Shown: positions 10,593-19,660, counted from the stretch's first letter. The stretch is DNA of 64,000 nucleotides from Maridesulfovibrio sp. (GCF_963678865.1 NZ_OY787459.1:1888501-1952500), one strand, 5' to 3'. Program-made: numbers and translations. The notes: generated by a model from the letters alone, not told the origin.

Positions 10593-10848
10593 TCCGGCTA
10601 TACTAAAAGAGTTCCGGCAAATTCCGGGAGTAGGCAAATCCATTGCCATGGACCTCTGGAATCTGGGCTACCGTTCCCTTGATGAACTCAGGGATGAAAA
10701 CCCGGATGACATGTACTCACGACTTGAAAAGCTGGCAGGATGCCATGTGGACCGTTGCATGCTCTATGTTTTCAGGTGTGCGGTTTATTATGCAAGCAAT
10801 GATAACCGGGACCCTGAACTGGAAAAATGGTGGAACTGGAAAGACTGA
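10579..10848 (+). CDS. Helix-hairpin-helix protein (Cdd1/pathogenicity-locus type)
   Basis: An 89-residue protein with one helix-hairpin-helix signature ([19 protein letters not shown], residues 12-30) followed by the C-x3-H/D pattern and a Trp-rich end ([10 protein letters not shown]), which is the layout of the small Cdd1-like family. A non-specific DNA-binding or metal-associated role is possible; no function is established. It overlaps the end of hemC by 14 bases, and a strong terminator follows at 10872. Confidence 0.72.
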   Translation: MINADPAILKEFRQIPGVGKSIAMDLWNLGYRSLDELRDENPDDMYSRLEKLAGCHVDRCMLYVFRCAVYYASNDNRDPELEKWWNWKD

Positions 10849-10871
10849 TCAAAATCACAGATTGAAAATCA

Positions 10872-10905
10872 AGCCCGGAACATGTGCATGTTCCGGGCTT
10901 TTTTT
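10872..10905 (+). terminator. Rho-independent terminator after hemC-HhH
   Basis: Perfect stem AGCCCGGAACATG with its complement around a 2-base loop, followed by seven or eight T. It closes the hemC transcription unit. Confidence 0.9.
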
Positions 10906-11024
10906 AATATATTTTTTATATATTATGACTATAAAGTTCCTCTCATTCTGTCCGATAAGAGTTATAAACAGGAATCATGTTCTTTAAAAACATCATTTAT
11001 AACTTCCAAGGACGGAGGTATACA

Positions 11025-11246
11025 ATGTCAAACGGACCCGAACTCAATAAGGTGTCACAGGTTCCTCCTGTAAGGGATGAAGATCTTGCGAACTCCATGA
11101 AGAATCTGCAGAAGAAGAGACTGCAGAGGAAGGCATACGCGGACCCGGATATGCACCGCGAGCTGGTGAAGATTATTTCCTCACCAGTATACAATGCCAA
11201 CGCAGAGCTGATTCAGGCTGTAACAAGCAGCCGAGGTTCAGCCTAG
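11025..11246 (+). CDS. Small protein of unknown function (73 aa)
   Basis: A 73-residue, charged and probably helical protein with no cysteine, signal peptide or membrane segment (middle part SMKNLQKKRLQRKAYADPDM). I do not recognise it. The start at ATG 11025 is chosen because GGACGGAGG lies 6 bases upstream; the frame is also open from 10977. It stands alone between two terminators (10872-10905 and 11291-11323), so it seems to be a single-gene unit. The strong ribosome-binding site and clean boundaries argue that it is real. Confidence 0.6.
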   Translation: MSNGPELNKVSQVPPVRDEDLANSMKNLQKKRLQRKAYADPDMHRELVKIISSPVYNANAELIQAVTSSRGSA

Positions 11247-11290
11247 AAAAATTTCACATACGGAAATCGCCAATTCCTCCTCATAAAATA

Positions 11291-11323
11291 AAAGGCGCAG
11301 GTTTGCGACAACCTGCGCCTTTT
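11291..11323. terminator. Bidirectional terminator between the 73-aa gene and selD
   Basis: Stem AAAGGCGCAGGTT with its complement around a 6-base loop, with A and T runs on both sides. It serves the convergent + strand small gene and the - strand cobT-selD operon. Confidence 0.85.
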
Positions 11324-11345
11324 ATATTTACCAAATTCAGAGAAA

Positions 11346-12386
11346 TTATAAAATCCGTAACCGGGCAACGCCCTCCTCGTGTGCCTCAACCTGCCCGATA
11401 TGTACGGCAAGATCTCCCGCTTCAAGCAGCATATCCGTGGCCTGCTGCAACTTTTCTGCAGGAACGGCCAGCACCAGCCCGCCGGAAGTCTGGGCGTCAA
11501 AAACAAGATCGGTTTTAATGATGTCAGCATCCGGCGCCGCATGGACCTGTGAGCTGCAATATTTACGGTTGGCAAAACTACCCGCGGGGATCATCCCCAT
11601 TGATGCCAGCTCGACCACATCATCCATGAACGGAACCTTATCAAGCCACAATTCTACAGCCACGTTTGAAGCATCAGCCATTTCCAGCACATGCCCGCCC
11701 AATCCGAATCCGGTTACGTCTGTGGCACCTTTCAAGCCCAGATCGCGAATAACTTTTCCGCCTGCGCTGTTCAATTTGGAGGCCCATTTGTAGACGTCTT
11801 TTTCAAACCGTTCAGCGCCGTCCCAATCGGCCTTTAAAGCTGTAGCCAACACTCCGGTCCCCAGCGGCTTGGTCAGCAGCAGTTGGTCACCTTCCCGCAA
11901 GCCTTTATTGGAAGCAAATCCGTCAGGATCGACTATCCCGGTAACAGAGAGTCCGTATTTAATCTCATCGTCTTCCACACTGTGTCCGCCTGCGAGCACA
12001 GCTCCGGCTTCACGGATTTTATTCATACCGCCCTTTAGAATTTCCCGCAGAATCTCCGGTCCCATTTCTTTCATAGGATAGCAGACGATATTCATAGCGG
12101 TCCAAGCTTCACCGCCCATTGAATATACATCAGAGAGGGAGTTTGCAGCAGCAATCTGACCGAACCAATAGGGATTATTGACCACCGGAGTAAAAAAATC
12201 CAAGGTCTGGACAAGGGCTTTGCCCGCAGGAAAAGAGACAATGGCGGAATCCTCGTTCCCGCCCAGTCCAGTAAGAAGGCGCTCATCCTCCACGGCCAAG
12301 CCGCACAAAACCTGCTCCAGGTCCCCCGGAGCGATCTTGGCTGCTCAACCGGCAGCTTTTACTGTCTTTACCAATTCTTTAGGCAT
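11346..12386 (-). CDS. selD: Selenide, water dikinase (selenophosphate synthetase), with in-frame Sec codon
   Basis: SelD makes selenophosphate from selenide and ATP, the selenium donor for Sec-tRNA. From the ATG at 12386 the frame reads PKELVKTVKAAG, then UGA at 12347-12345 (codon 14), then AAKIAPGDLEQVLCGL, which is the known SelD active-site region with Sec or Cys at this place. Reading through gives 346 residues. The rest has the glycine-rich loop and the ATP-binding aspartates (ATDVTGFGLGGH; VFDAQTSGGL). A program that stops at UGA would start at TTG 12308 and lose the catalytic residue and Lys17. A hairpin fit for a bacterial SECIS follows the UGA. The gene lies 55 bases downstream of cobT on the same strand. 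Confidence 0.95.
12314..12332 (-). promoter_or_regulatory. Candidate bacterial SECIS hairpin in selD
   Basis: Beginning 12 bases after the UGA, the mRNA has a 5-bp stem GCUCC/GGAGC with a 9-base loop GGGGGACCU. Distance and G-rich loop suit SelB recognition of bacterial SECIS elements; folding was judged by eye. Confidence 0.55.
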
Positions 12387-12441
12387 TTTTATCCCTTGGT
12401 GCGCTTTGCGCTTTTGATGAAATATTTTGCTGCAGGAGTCA

Positions 12442-13527
12442 TCATCCTCCTGCGTCTACCCCGGCATCGTCAAACGTTGCCATATCGTTATAAATATTCG
12501 CGGCGGCACGCAGCATGAACATGGACAGAGCTGCACCTGAGCCTTCACCCAGCCGCATATCCAGATGCAAAAGCGGCCTGCGCCCAAGGGCCTTGATCAC
12601 TTTCGCGTAGCCCGGTTCAGCCGAAGCATGGCTGAGCACGCAATAACCGCCCACAGCAGGACAGATTTTAACTGCTGCTGCATAGGCTGCAGTGGAAATA
12701 AAGCCATCAATACAAACCATCTGCCTGTTTTTGGCCCCACCGAGAATCAACCCGACAAGGGCAGCTATCTCATAGCCCCCCAGTGCGCTTAGTATAGCAA
12801 AAGGATCAGCAGAACGCACTGTTTTCGCATTAACAGCCAGAGCCCGGCGAATTACTTCTATTTTACGGAGCACGCCCTCGGGATCTATACCTCCTCCCGG
12901 CCCGGTTATATCGGCGGGATCAAGATCAAAATAAGCACAATAAAGAGCGGTGGAAGGAGTGGTATTGGAAACGCCCATCTCTCCTGTACCAAGGACTTTT
13001 ATACCTTGTGCGTGAGCCTCGTCGGCTAGGTCCAGACCGAGGGCCAACGCCCGCAGGCAGCAATCTTCGTCCATGGCCGGGCCTTTGGAAATGTTAGCAG
13101 TACCACAGGCTATCCTGCGCTGAATCAGGTTCGGATGTTCTGGGAAAGGGCCGCCCTTGCACCCGGCATCCACAACAACCAGTTCCACGCCGGAAGTCCG
13201 GGCCAAGACATTAATCCCGGCTCCTCCGGTCAAAAAATTCTCCACCATCTGACGGGTCACTTCCTGAGGGAAATAGCTGACATCTTCCTCATTAACCCCA
13301 TGATCACCGGCAATAGTGTAGATGCGGGCCGGATCAGCCTGCGGAGCTTTACCGCCGGAAGCCATAAACATTTTCACTGCAAGATCTTCCAGCCTACCGA
13401 GACTGCCCAGCGGCTTGGTCAGGTTATCAAGATGAGCGCGGGCCTGTTTTTCAAGAGAAAAATCCACGGGCTGCACAGCGCTTACTATTCGCTGTAAATC
13501 TTCTGCGGAAAAATTATTCACATCCAT
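12442..13527 (-). CDS. cobT: Nicotinate-nucleotide:dimethylbenzimidazole phosphoribosyltransferase
   Basis: A 361-residue CobT enzyme that activates the lower-ligand base for cobalamin assembly. Family segments are visible: LDNLTKPLGSLGRLEDLA near the N-terminus, IAGDHGVNEEDVSYFP, LGTGEMGVSNTT, and RLGEGSGAALSM near the C-terminus with the catalytic Glu. It is upstream of selD on the same strand, and divergent from the WcbI-like gene with a 66-base gap. No B12 riboswitch is possible in so short a leader. Confidence 0.95.
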   Translation of the reverse strand: MDVNNFSAEDLQRIVSAVQPVDFSLEKQARAHLDNLTKPLGSLGRLEDLAVKMFMASGGKAPQADPARIYTIAGDHGVNEEDVSYFPQEVTRQMVENFLTGGAGINVLARTSGVELVVVDAGCKGGPFPEHPNLIQRRIACGTANISKGPAMDEDCCLRALALGLDLADEAHAQGIKVLGTGEMGVSNTTPSTALYCAYFDLDPADITGPGGGIDPEGVLRKIEVIRRALAVNAKTVRSADPFAILSALGGYEIAALVGLILGGAKNRQMVCIDGFISTAAYAAAVKICPAVGGYCVLSHASAEPGYAKVIKALGRRPLLHLDMRLGEGSGAALSMFMLRAAANIYNDMATFDDAGVDAGG

Positions 13528-13593
13528 TACCTCATATTAGCTGCCCTGCCGTATTGAGAAACCATAAACGGGTATGCTAAAGTTTGTCCCGAA

Positions 13594-14430
13594 ATGAAGA
13601 AAAAATGTATATTACACGCCAATTGTCAGGGCGAACCCATTCAAGAACTGCTTCTGCTAAGCGATGAGTTCTCTGCGGAGTATCAAATTCACAGCTTTAC
13701 CAACTATACACGGGAGTTTATCCCGGATAGCCTGCTGACCGATTGCGACCTATTTCTGTTCCAGACACTCAACGAAAAATGGGGAGAACTCGCTTCAGCA
13801 AAGCTCTGCGGCAGGCTGAAAAAAAATACCCGCTCAATAGCCATCCCCAACATGCTCTTCAAACACTACTGGCCGCTGTGGTCCGCTGCTCCCGGCTTTG
13901 ACTACCGAGACACATTTCTGGATTCACTGCTTGATAGGGATCTGAGCGAGTCCCAGATCATGCACCTTTTCATTAATACCAGACTGACCAATATTTATGA
14001 TTTCAAGGAAATCATGGACAGATCAGAGCAGTTGGAAAGAGACAAGGAAAGCCTTACCCCGGTCCGTTACGTGGACTGGATAATGGAAAACTACAGGAAA
14101 AAACCTCTTTTCAACACCATCAACCATCCGCGCAGGGAACTTCTCATCCTGACCGTAAACACCCTGCTTGAAGAACTTGGTATGACCCGGTTGAATGATA
14201 AGGCACTGAACGGATTTTCAGATCCCTTTACGGATTTTGAACAACCCATCCACCCCCAGGTCGCAGAATATCTCGGCCTTGAATTCGGCGGCCCGGAACA
14301 CCGCTATCACGTTTACGGGGCAGAACTGACCTTTGAAGAGTACGCCACGCGCTACATCAAATGCCGCAAAAACAACATTGAAGACTTCATAACATTTCTC
14401 ATGGCCGCAGCAAGGATGGGCCAATCCTGA
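13594..14430 (+). CDS. WcbI-like polysaccharide biosynthesis protein
   Basis: A 278-residue protein that opens with KCILHANCQGEPIQELL. The 'xNCQ' start followed by a Rossmann-like pattern is typical of the WcbI family, whose Burkholderia member binds coenzyme A and acts in capsule synthesis, possibly as an acetyltransferase. No signal peptide or membrane segment is seen. The ribosome-binding site is weak. It is a single gene, divergent from cobT and convergent with the YkgJ-like gene, so context does not reveal its substrate. Confidence 0.65.
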   Translation: MKKKCILHANCQGEPIQELLLLSDEFSAEYQIHSFTNYTREFIPDSLLTDCDLFLFQTLNEKWGELASAKLCGRLKKNTRSIAIPNMLFKHYWPLWSAAPGFDYRDTFLDSLLDRDLSESQIMHLFINTRLTNIYDFKEIMDRSEQLERDKESLTPVRYVDWIMENYRKKPLFNTINHPRRELLILTVNTLLEELGMTRLNDKALNGFSDPFTDFEQPIHPQVAEYLGLEFGGPEHRYHVYGAELTFEEYATRYIKCRKNNIEDFITFLMAAARMGQS

Positions 14431-14437
14431 CCGGATT

Positions 14438-15034
14438 CTACCCGTTCAAATTCGGGGGCCCCATGACGATCATCTCCGCAAGGGTCAAATCCACTTTGGG
14501 CATGGTTCTGATTCTGTTGCCAAGCAATCCCATTTCAAGACCTACAAGCTCCTTGTAAAGCGGAGTACGGTCTACAACCGGAACATTTTCCATATCTTTG
14601 GTCAGATCCTGACACTTGAAACATCCGGGAAAAGAAAGCTGGCGTCCGTTGGGCTGGCGCAGGGTATTGACCACTCCGTGCATGCGGCAGATCATCAGCC
14701 TGTGTTTGTAGACCCCGCAAAGGCCGTCATCGTTTAAAGGACACATTATCTTGGGTCGCATGCCGTTCTCAAGCATCCCCTTGGCATTGCGTACATAATC
14801 CTCGGAGCGGCGGATATATTCATTACGTTTGTCTTCCGGGAGCTTGTTCAGCCCCTGCCAGAGATAAGTCCACTCCACATAAGTATGGTGCTGGAAATAA
14901 CTGGTACAGCAATTTTCCTCACACCCTTCACAGGAAAGGCCGATTTTAGCAGATGTTTCAGCATAAACAGAGGCCATGCGTTCATAAAGCGCACCCAGCT
15001 TGCGGAACACAGCCTGTCTGGTCATTTTTTTCAT
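14438..15034 (-). CDS. YkgJ-like Cys-rich (zinc/iron-chelating) protein
   Basis: A 198-residue cytoplasmic protein with a cysteine pattern like the YkgJ/UPF0153 family: CEGCEENCC at residues 34-42, then CPLNDDGLCGVYKHRLMICRMHG and a later CFKC pair. The family is thought to hold an Fe-S cluster or zinc; function is unknown. Its ATG overlaps the stop of the upstream kinase-like gene by one base, and AAGGA lies 6 bases before it, so it is part of the pyrR-kinase-ykgJ operon. Confidence 0.7.
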   Translation of the reverse strand: MKKMTRQAVFRKLGALYERMASVYAETSAKIGLSCEGCEENCCTSYFQHHTYVEWTYLWQGLNKLPEDKRNEYIRRSEDYVRNAKGMLENGMRPKIMCPLNDDGLCGVYKHRLMICRMHGVVNTLRQPNGRQLSFPGCFKCQDLTKDMENVPVVDRTPLYKELVGLEMGLLGNRIRTMPKVDLTLAEMIVMGPPNLNG

Positions 15035-15588
15035 TATGTATCCTTAAAGTCACTTACTTCTTTTGATTTCAGCCAATTGTAAATTTTTGCCACACTCTCT
15101 TCAGGAGAAAGAGCATCTGTGTCTACAGCAAAATCAGCATATTTTTCGTAGAGAGGAATACGCTCATTATAGAGACATTCCAGCGACTGCCCCGGACTGA
15201 TGGCCAGTCCGCGATCATCTCCGGAACCGACCCGCGAAAGACATGTCTCACTTGAAATACGTAAATAAATCACCGGTCCGAGAAGCTTCAGTCTCTCCAT
15301 GGCCTTGGGGCCGTAGACCACGCTACCTCCGGTGGAGATCACCGTGCGAAAAACTCCGAGACCGGAAATAATGTACTCCTCGGCCCTGCGGAATTCCGGC
15401 ACCCCCAGATGATCAACGATCCCCTGCAGCCGGCGACCATAATAGCCCTCGATAACCGAATCCGTATCCATGTGCTCCCAGCCCAGTTTTTCAGCCAGAA
15501 GCGGTGCCAGAGTTGATTTTCCGGCCCCGGCCATGCCTATCAGGATAACAGAGCAATTTTCTGAAAATTCTTTGTTCCATTCTTTCAT
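15034..15588 (-). CDS. Shikimate-kinase-like P-loop kinase
   Basis: 184 residues from ATG 15588 (188 if TTG 15600 is used). The Walker A loop is GMAGAGKST, followed by LAEKLGWEHMDTDSVIE (shikimate-kinase DxD region), RRAEEYIISGL and STGGSVVYGP, so the fold is clearly shikimate-kinase type. It differs from typical AroK in the substrate-contact segment (RRLQGIVDHLG in place of the usual 'sI.eiF...GE..FR'). From memory, a shikimate-kinase-like protein serves as homoserine kinase in Desulfovibrio; this gene could be that enzyme. It sits 24 bases downstream of pyrR. Confidence 0.65.
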   Translation of the reverse strand: MKEWNKEFSENCSVILIGMAGAGKSTLAPLLAEKLGWEHMDTDSVIEGYYGRRLQGIVDHLGVPEFRRAEEYIISGLGVFRTVISTGGSVVYGPKAMERLKLLGPVIYLRISSETCLSRVGSGDDRGLAISPGQSLECLYNERIPLYEKYADFAVDTDALSPEESVAKIYNWLKSKEVSDFKDT

Positions 15589-15612
15589 ATAAAATATCAA
15601 ACCTTCCGGGTA

Positions 15613-16149
15613 TCAGGAGCGGATGATTACGACCTTATCTTCTTCATCACGTTCTTTGACCAGAACATTCACATGCTGGTCTTCAAAGGTAACCACTTCC
15701 TTACCCACATAATCGGCTCTGATGGGCAATTCGCGATGCCCACGATCAACCAGCACAAGCAACTCTACCCGGTGAGGTCTCCCGAAATCCAGAACAGCTT
15801 CAAGAGCAGCCCGCACGGTCCGACCGGAAAAAAGCACATCATCCACCAAAATGATAGAGGCTGATTCAATATCAAAAGGAATTTCAGTACAATTGATGCT
15901 CGGCTGACGAGTCAGGTTGGTCCAGTCGTCACGGTAAAGATTGATATCCAGCTTGCCTAGAGGTATTTTACGCCCCAGCTTTTCGTCCAAAATTAGTTTG
16001 AGCCGTTCTGCGAGGTCCGCGCCACGCCTCTGAATACCAATAATTGCAAGGTGTTCGTTATCACCGCGCCGCTCGGTAACCTCTGATGCAAGACGATCCA
16101 GAGTGCGAGCCATGTCCTTTTCCGAAAGAATTACTTTTTGTTCCGTCAT
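15613..16149 (-). CDS. pyrR: PyrR bifunctional pyrimidine regulator / uracil phosphoribosyltransferase
   Basis: A 178-residue type I phosphoribosyltransferase. The PRPP loop is ILVDDVLFSGRTVRAAL, preceded by GIQRRGADLAERL and followed by VLVDRGHRELPIRADYVGK, all typical of PyrR. In Gram-positive bacteria PyrR binds pyr mRNA; in this lineage it may act mainly as a uracil phosphoribosyltransferase. No pyr genes or PyrR-type RNA leaders are near. ATG 16149 is preferred over GTG 16155 because AAGG lies about 9 bases before it. Confidence 0.9.
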   Translation of the reverse strand: MTEQKVILSEKDMARTLDRLASEVTERRGDNEHLAIIGIQRRGADLAERLKLILDEKLGRKIPLGKLDINLYRDDWTNLTRQPSINCTEIPFDIESASIILVDDVLFSGRTVRAALEAVLDFGRPHRVELLVLVDRGHRELPIRADYVGKEVVTFEDQHVNVLVKERDEEDKVVIIRS

Positions 16150-16283
16150 ACCCACTTGCCTTATAGAAGTTGATTCTTATTATCAGATTTGTTTAAATCA
16201 TTTTTTCAACCTGCCGGGACTAGCTATAATTAATGTATCCGGGCAATGCAATCCCCGGAAATCCGGCTGACAAGGATATCTTT

Positions 16284-18770
16284 ATGAACAGCACATTTGA
16301 AATCAAGGGCATGACCTGCTCCGCATGCTCCGCAAGACTGGAAAGAGTTATCGGAAACATAGAAGGAGTAAGTAATGCCACAGTTAATCTGGCGGCAGAA
16401 TTACTTTCGGCAGAGCATGACCCTGATGAGATTTCCCCTGCAGACATCATTGCTGCTGTGGAAATGGCCGGATTCGAGGCAATTGAAAAAATCGAGGGCA
16501 GCGAACTGACCATCCCTGTTTCCGGCATGGCCTGCTCCGCATGCTCTGCAAGGCTGGACCGGCTGCTGAACAATACCTCGGGGATAATAAATGCTCAGGT
16601 CAGCCTTGCAGCTGAAACCGCGACTCTTAAGTTCAATCCTGCGGAAATTTCACTACGCCGAATCAGGCAGATCATTGCAGATGCCGGTTTTGAGTCCGGG
16701 CAGATCCAATCAGCGCACAACGCCAAAGATAATTTTGAAAAAAGAAAAGCAGAAAGCAAAGCCAGACTCAGTGAAATGAAAACAAGACTGATCTCAGCTC
16801 TGCTTTTTACCGTCCCCCTGCTGATCATCACCATGGGACACATGGTCGGCATGCCCCTGCCGGAAGCAGTAAATCCCCAGACATCTCCACTGGGCTTCGC
16901 CCTGATTCAACTGTTTCTGACCGTTCCGGTGCTTTGGTTTGGTCGTAATTTTTACCAGCAGGGATTCCCCAACCTGCTACGCGGCGCACCGAACATGGAC
17001 TCTCTCATAGCCGTGGGGACTTCGGCAGCTGTGATCTACTCCCTTTGGAACACCATTGAAATTGGTTTGGGAATTGATGCCCACCTGCGGGCCATGGACC
17101 TTTACTATGAATCAGCAGCTACTATCATTACTCTGATCCAGCTCGGTAAATTTCAGGAAACACGGGCACGTTCACGCACTTCCGATGCAATCGAAAAACT
17201 TATGGACCTGACCCCGGCACAGGCAATACTGCTGGAAAACGGAGAGCAAATCCCCACGCCGCTGGAAGAAATAGGTCCCGGTGACATTATTTTGATCCGC
17301 CCCGGTGACCGGGTGGCCGCAGACGGCAGGGTGATTGAGGGGCATTCCGAAATTGATGAATCCATGCTCACCGGAGAATCCATGCCTGTAGCCAAAAGTA
17401 CAGGAAGCGATGTTGCAGGAGGCACGGTCAACGCCGGTGGCGGAGCGCTTAACGTACAGGTAACCAATGTGGGTGAAAACACCGTTCTTTCACGCATCAT
17501 CCGCCTAGTACAGGAAGCGCAGGGATCAAAGGCGCCTATTTCAAGCCTTGCGGATACTGTCAGTTTTTATTTTGTGCCCACTGTGATGGCTATCGGAATT
17601 GCAGCGGCTCTGGGCTGGTTCTTTTTCAGTGACGAACCGTTCACCTTTGCCCTGCGTATTTTCATCAGTGTAATGGTAATTGCCTGCCCCTGCGCCATGG
17701 GTCTGGCCACCCCCACTGCCATTATGGTCGGAACCGGCCGGGGCGCTCAACTTGGGGTACTGGTCAAATCCGGTGAAGCTCTTGAGACTGCCGGTAAAAT
17801 CGAAACCATGGTTTTCGACAAAACAGGAACCCTGACCTATGGCAGACCTGAAGTAGCCGATACGTTCACCATGGAAAATGAAGATCCCTCGGAACTGCTT
17901 CTGCTGGCAGGCTCAGCGGAAAAACAATCCGAACACCCACTTGCAAAAGCAGTGGTGCAGGCTGCTGAAAAAATCGGCTCCCCACTGCCGGAAACAACTT
18001 CATTTCAAGCTGTTTCCGGGCTGGGCATCAGCACTGAAACCGGGGGCAACGCCATGCTGCTCGGCAACCGCAAATTCCTTGAGCAGGGTTTTACCGGCGG
18101 GCTCGATAATCCTGCAGCCCAAGAGATTGCCCGACGCTATGCAGAAGCCGGACAAAGCCCGCTTTACATTGCCATAAACGGAAAGCTGGCCGGTATTCTG
18201 GCCATTGCCGACCGCATTAAGGATGAAACCCCGCAAACCATCAGCAAACTGCACAAACTGGGGGTACACACGGTTATGCTCACCGGGGATAACGAAAGAG
18301 TGGCCCGGTCCATTGCCGATAAAGCTGGGATTGACAAAGTAATTGCTCAGGTTATGCCCGACAGCAAGGCCGAAGTGGTTAACAGGGAAAAAGAAAATGG
18401 CCGCAAGGTAGCCATGATAGGAGACGGCATCAACGATGCTCCGGCACTGGCTTCTGCGGACCTCGGCATTGCAATGGGCACCGGAATTGATGTTGCAATT
18501 GAATCAGGAGACGTTGTACTGATGAAAGGCGATTTGAGCGGAGTACTCACCGCACTGTCCCTGAGCCGGGCAACGGTACGCAATATCAAGCAAAACCTGT
18601 TCTGGGCCTTTGCCTTCAACATATTGGGCATTCCGGTTGCAGCCGGCGTACTTCACGTTTTCGGCGGCCCTACCCTTTCACCCATGTTTGCGGCAGCGGC
18701 CATGTCGCTCAGCTCGGTGACTGTGGTCAGCAACGCGTTACGGCTGAAATTCTTTAAACCGGAAGATTAG
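16284..18770 (+). CDS. copA: Copper-exporting P1B-type ATPase
   Basis: An 828-residue heavy-metal ATPase that pumps Cu+ out of the cytoplasm. It has two N-terminal HMA domains, each with the motif CSACS (GMTCSACSARLE near residue 8; GMACSACSARLD near 80). The transmembrane CPC motif is at 468-470, the phosphorylated Asp512 is in DKTGT, and SEHPLAKA and GDGINDAPALASAD complete the P-type pattern. ATG 16284 is chosen because AAGGA lies about 7 bases upstream; the frame is open from 16233. A TATAAT is present at 16225-16230. The arginase-like gene starts 3 bases after the stop codon, so they are co-transcribed. Confidence 0.95.
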   Translation: MNSTFEIKGMTCSACSARLERVIGNIEGVSNATVNLAAELLSAEHDPDEISPADIIAAVEMAGFEAIEKIEGSELTIPVSGMACSACSARLDRLLNNTSGIINAQVSLAAETATLKFNPAEISLRRIRQIIADAGFESGQIQSAHNAKDNFEKRKAESKARLSEMKTRLISALLFTVPLLIITMGHMVGMPLPEAVNPQTSPLGFALIQLFLTVPVLWFGRNFYQQGFPNLLRGAPNMDSLIAVGTSAAVIYSLWNTIEIGLGIDAHLRAMDLYYESAATIITLIQLGKFQETRARSRTSDAIEKLMDLTPAQAILLENGEQIPTPLEEIGPGDIILIRPGDRVAADGRVIEGHSEIDESMLTGESMPVAKSTGSDVAGGTVNAGGGALNVQVTNVGENTVLSRIIRLVQEAQGSKAPISSLADTVSFYFVPTVMAIGIAAALGWFFFSDEPFTFALRIFISVMVIACPCAMGLATPTAIMVGTGRGAQLGVLVKSGEALETAGKIETMVFDKTGTLTYGRPEVADTFTMENEDPSELLLLAGSAEKQSEHPLAKAVVQAAEKIGSPLPETTSFQAVSGLGISTETGGNAMLLGNRKFLEQGFTGGLDNPAAQEIARRYAEAGQSPLYIAINGKLAGILAIADRIKDETPQTISKLHKLGVHTVMLTGDNERVARSIADKAGIDKVIAQVMPDSKAEVVNREKENGRKVAMIGDGINDAPALASADLGIAMGTGIDVAIESGDVVLMKGDLSGVLTALSLSRATVRNIKQNLFWAFAFNILGIPVAAGVLHVFGGPTLSPMFAAAAMSLSSVTVVSNALRLKFFKPED

Positions 18771-18772
18771 AC

Positions 18773-19612
18773 TTGAAAGACCTTACCCTCGTTTTCCCAC
18801 AGTGGCAGGGCTCCATTGATAATGAAGCACTTTATGAAGGGGCCCTGGCTCTGGCGGAAGGAATTAATGGACTTCCCGATGTACAGACAGTACCCACGAC
18901 TCCCTTTTGCGGGCCAGCCCCCGAAGGTCCCATTGCAGGTATGGAGGATATCCTTAACCAGCTCAAAGAAACCAGCTCTATACTTGAAAAAAAATGTCCG
19001 CAACGGATTCTTCTGCTTGGCGGAGACTGCTCAACCGAGACCGGACCGGTAAGCTGGATGTCCCAAAAACACGGCGAAGATCTAGCCCTGATCTGGTTTG
19101 ATGCCCATCCAGACCTGAACACACCGGAAACTTCGCAATCCGGCCGTTTTCAGGGCATGGCACTCTCTGCCATACTGGGCAACGCAGGCCCCGAGATCAA
19201 TGCAGCCATGTTTCAGCCTATCCTGCCCGCAAAGGTATTCTGCGCCGGTGCCAGAACTTTTGATCCACCGGAATTGGACTTCATGGTAAGCAGCAAAATG
19301 CCTTTCTTCGGTTCCGCAGAACTTAAACGGGACCCGGCATGGCTGGCACGGCAAATAGAAAAATCCGGTTGCAGCAAAGTCTACATCCACCTTGATGTGG
19401 ACGCGGTAAATCCCATCGGTTTCGCACACGGGAAACCGTCTCCTCCGGCGGGCATGCAATTCAAGAATCTGCTGGATATCATTGCAGAAATAAACTCCAG
19501 TGCTGACATTTGCGGTCTGGGTATAACCGAGTTCCACCCCGGAAGCGAAAAAGGAATAGAAAAAGCCGCCACTCTTATTAATACAGCTTTGCCAGATTTT
19601 CTTACAGTGTAA
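18773..19612 (+). CDS. Atypical arginase/agmatinase-fold protein
   Basis: A 279-residue protein of the ureohydrolase fold. The metal motifs are LGGDCS (residues 82-87), WFDAHPDLNT (108-117) and HLDVDAVNP (207-214). In arginases the first motif is GGDH and its His binds manganese; here it is Cys86. The last motif has Asn where 'DP' is usual, though Asp208 and Asp210 remain. Either the metal site differs, or the enzyme is not a manganese ureohydrolase. The TTG start lies 3 bases after copA. Substrate cannot be predicted: arginine, agmatine, guanidinobutyrate and formiminoglutamate are all used in the family. Confidence 0.75.
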   Translation: MKDLTLVFPQWQGSIDNEALYEGALALAEGINGLPDVQTVPTTPFCGPAPEGPIAGMEDILNQLKETSSILEKKCPQRILLLGGDCSTETGPVSWMSQKHGEDLALIWFDAHPDLNTPETSQSGRFQGMALSAILGNAGPEINAAMFQPILPAKVFCAGARTFDPPELDFMVSSKMPFFGSAELKRDPAWLARQIEKSGCSKVYIHLDVDAVNPIGFAHGKPSPPAGMQFKNLLDIIAEINSSADICGLGITEFHPGSEKGIEKAATLINTALPDFLTV

Positions 19613-19660
19613 TATCCGACAGAAGAATTACATAATTCCAGATGCAAGTGATAGAAAAAA

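Noticed and set aside
13528..13593. B12 riboswitch before cobT
   Set aside because: The gap to the divergent gene is only 66 bases and shows no B12-box pattern.
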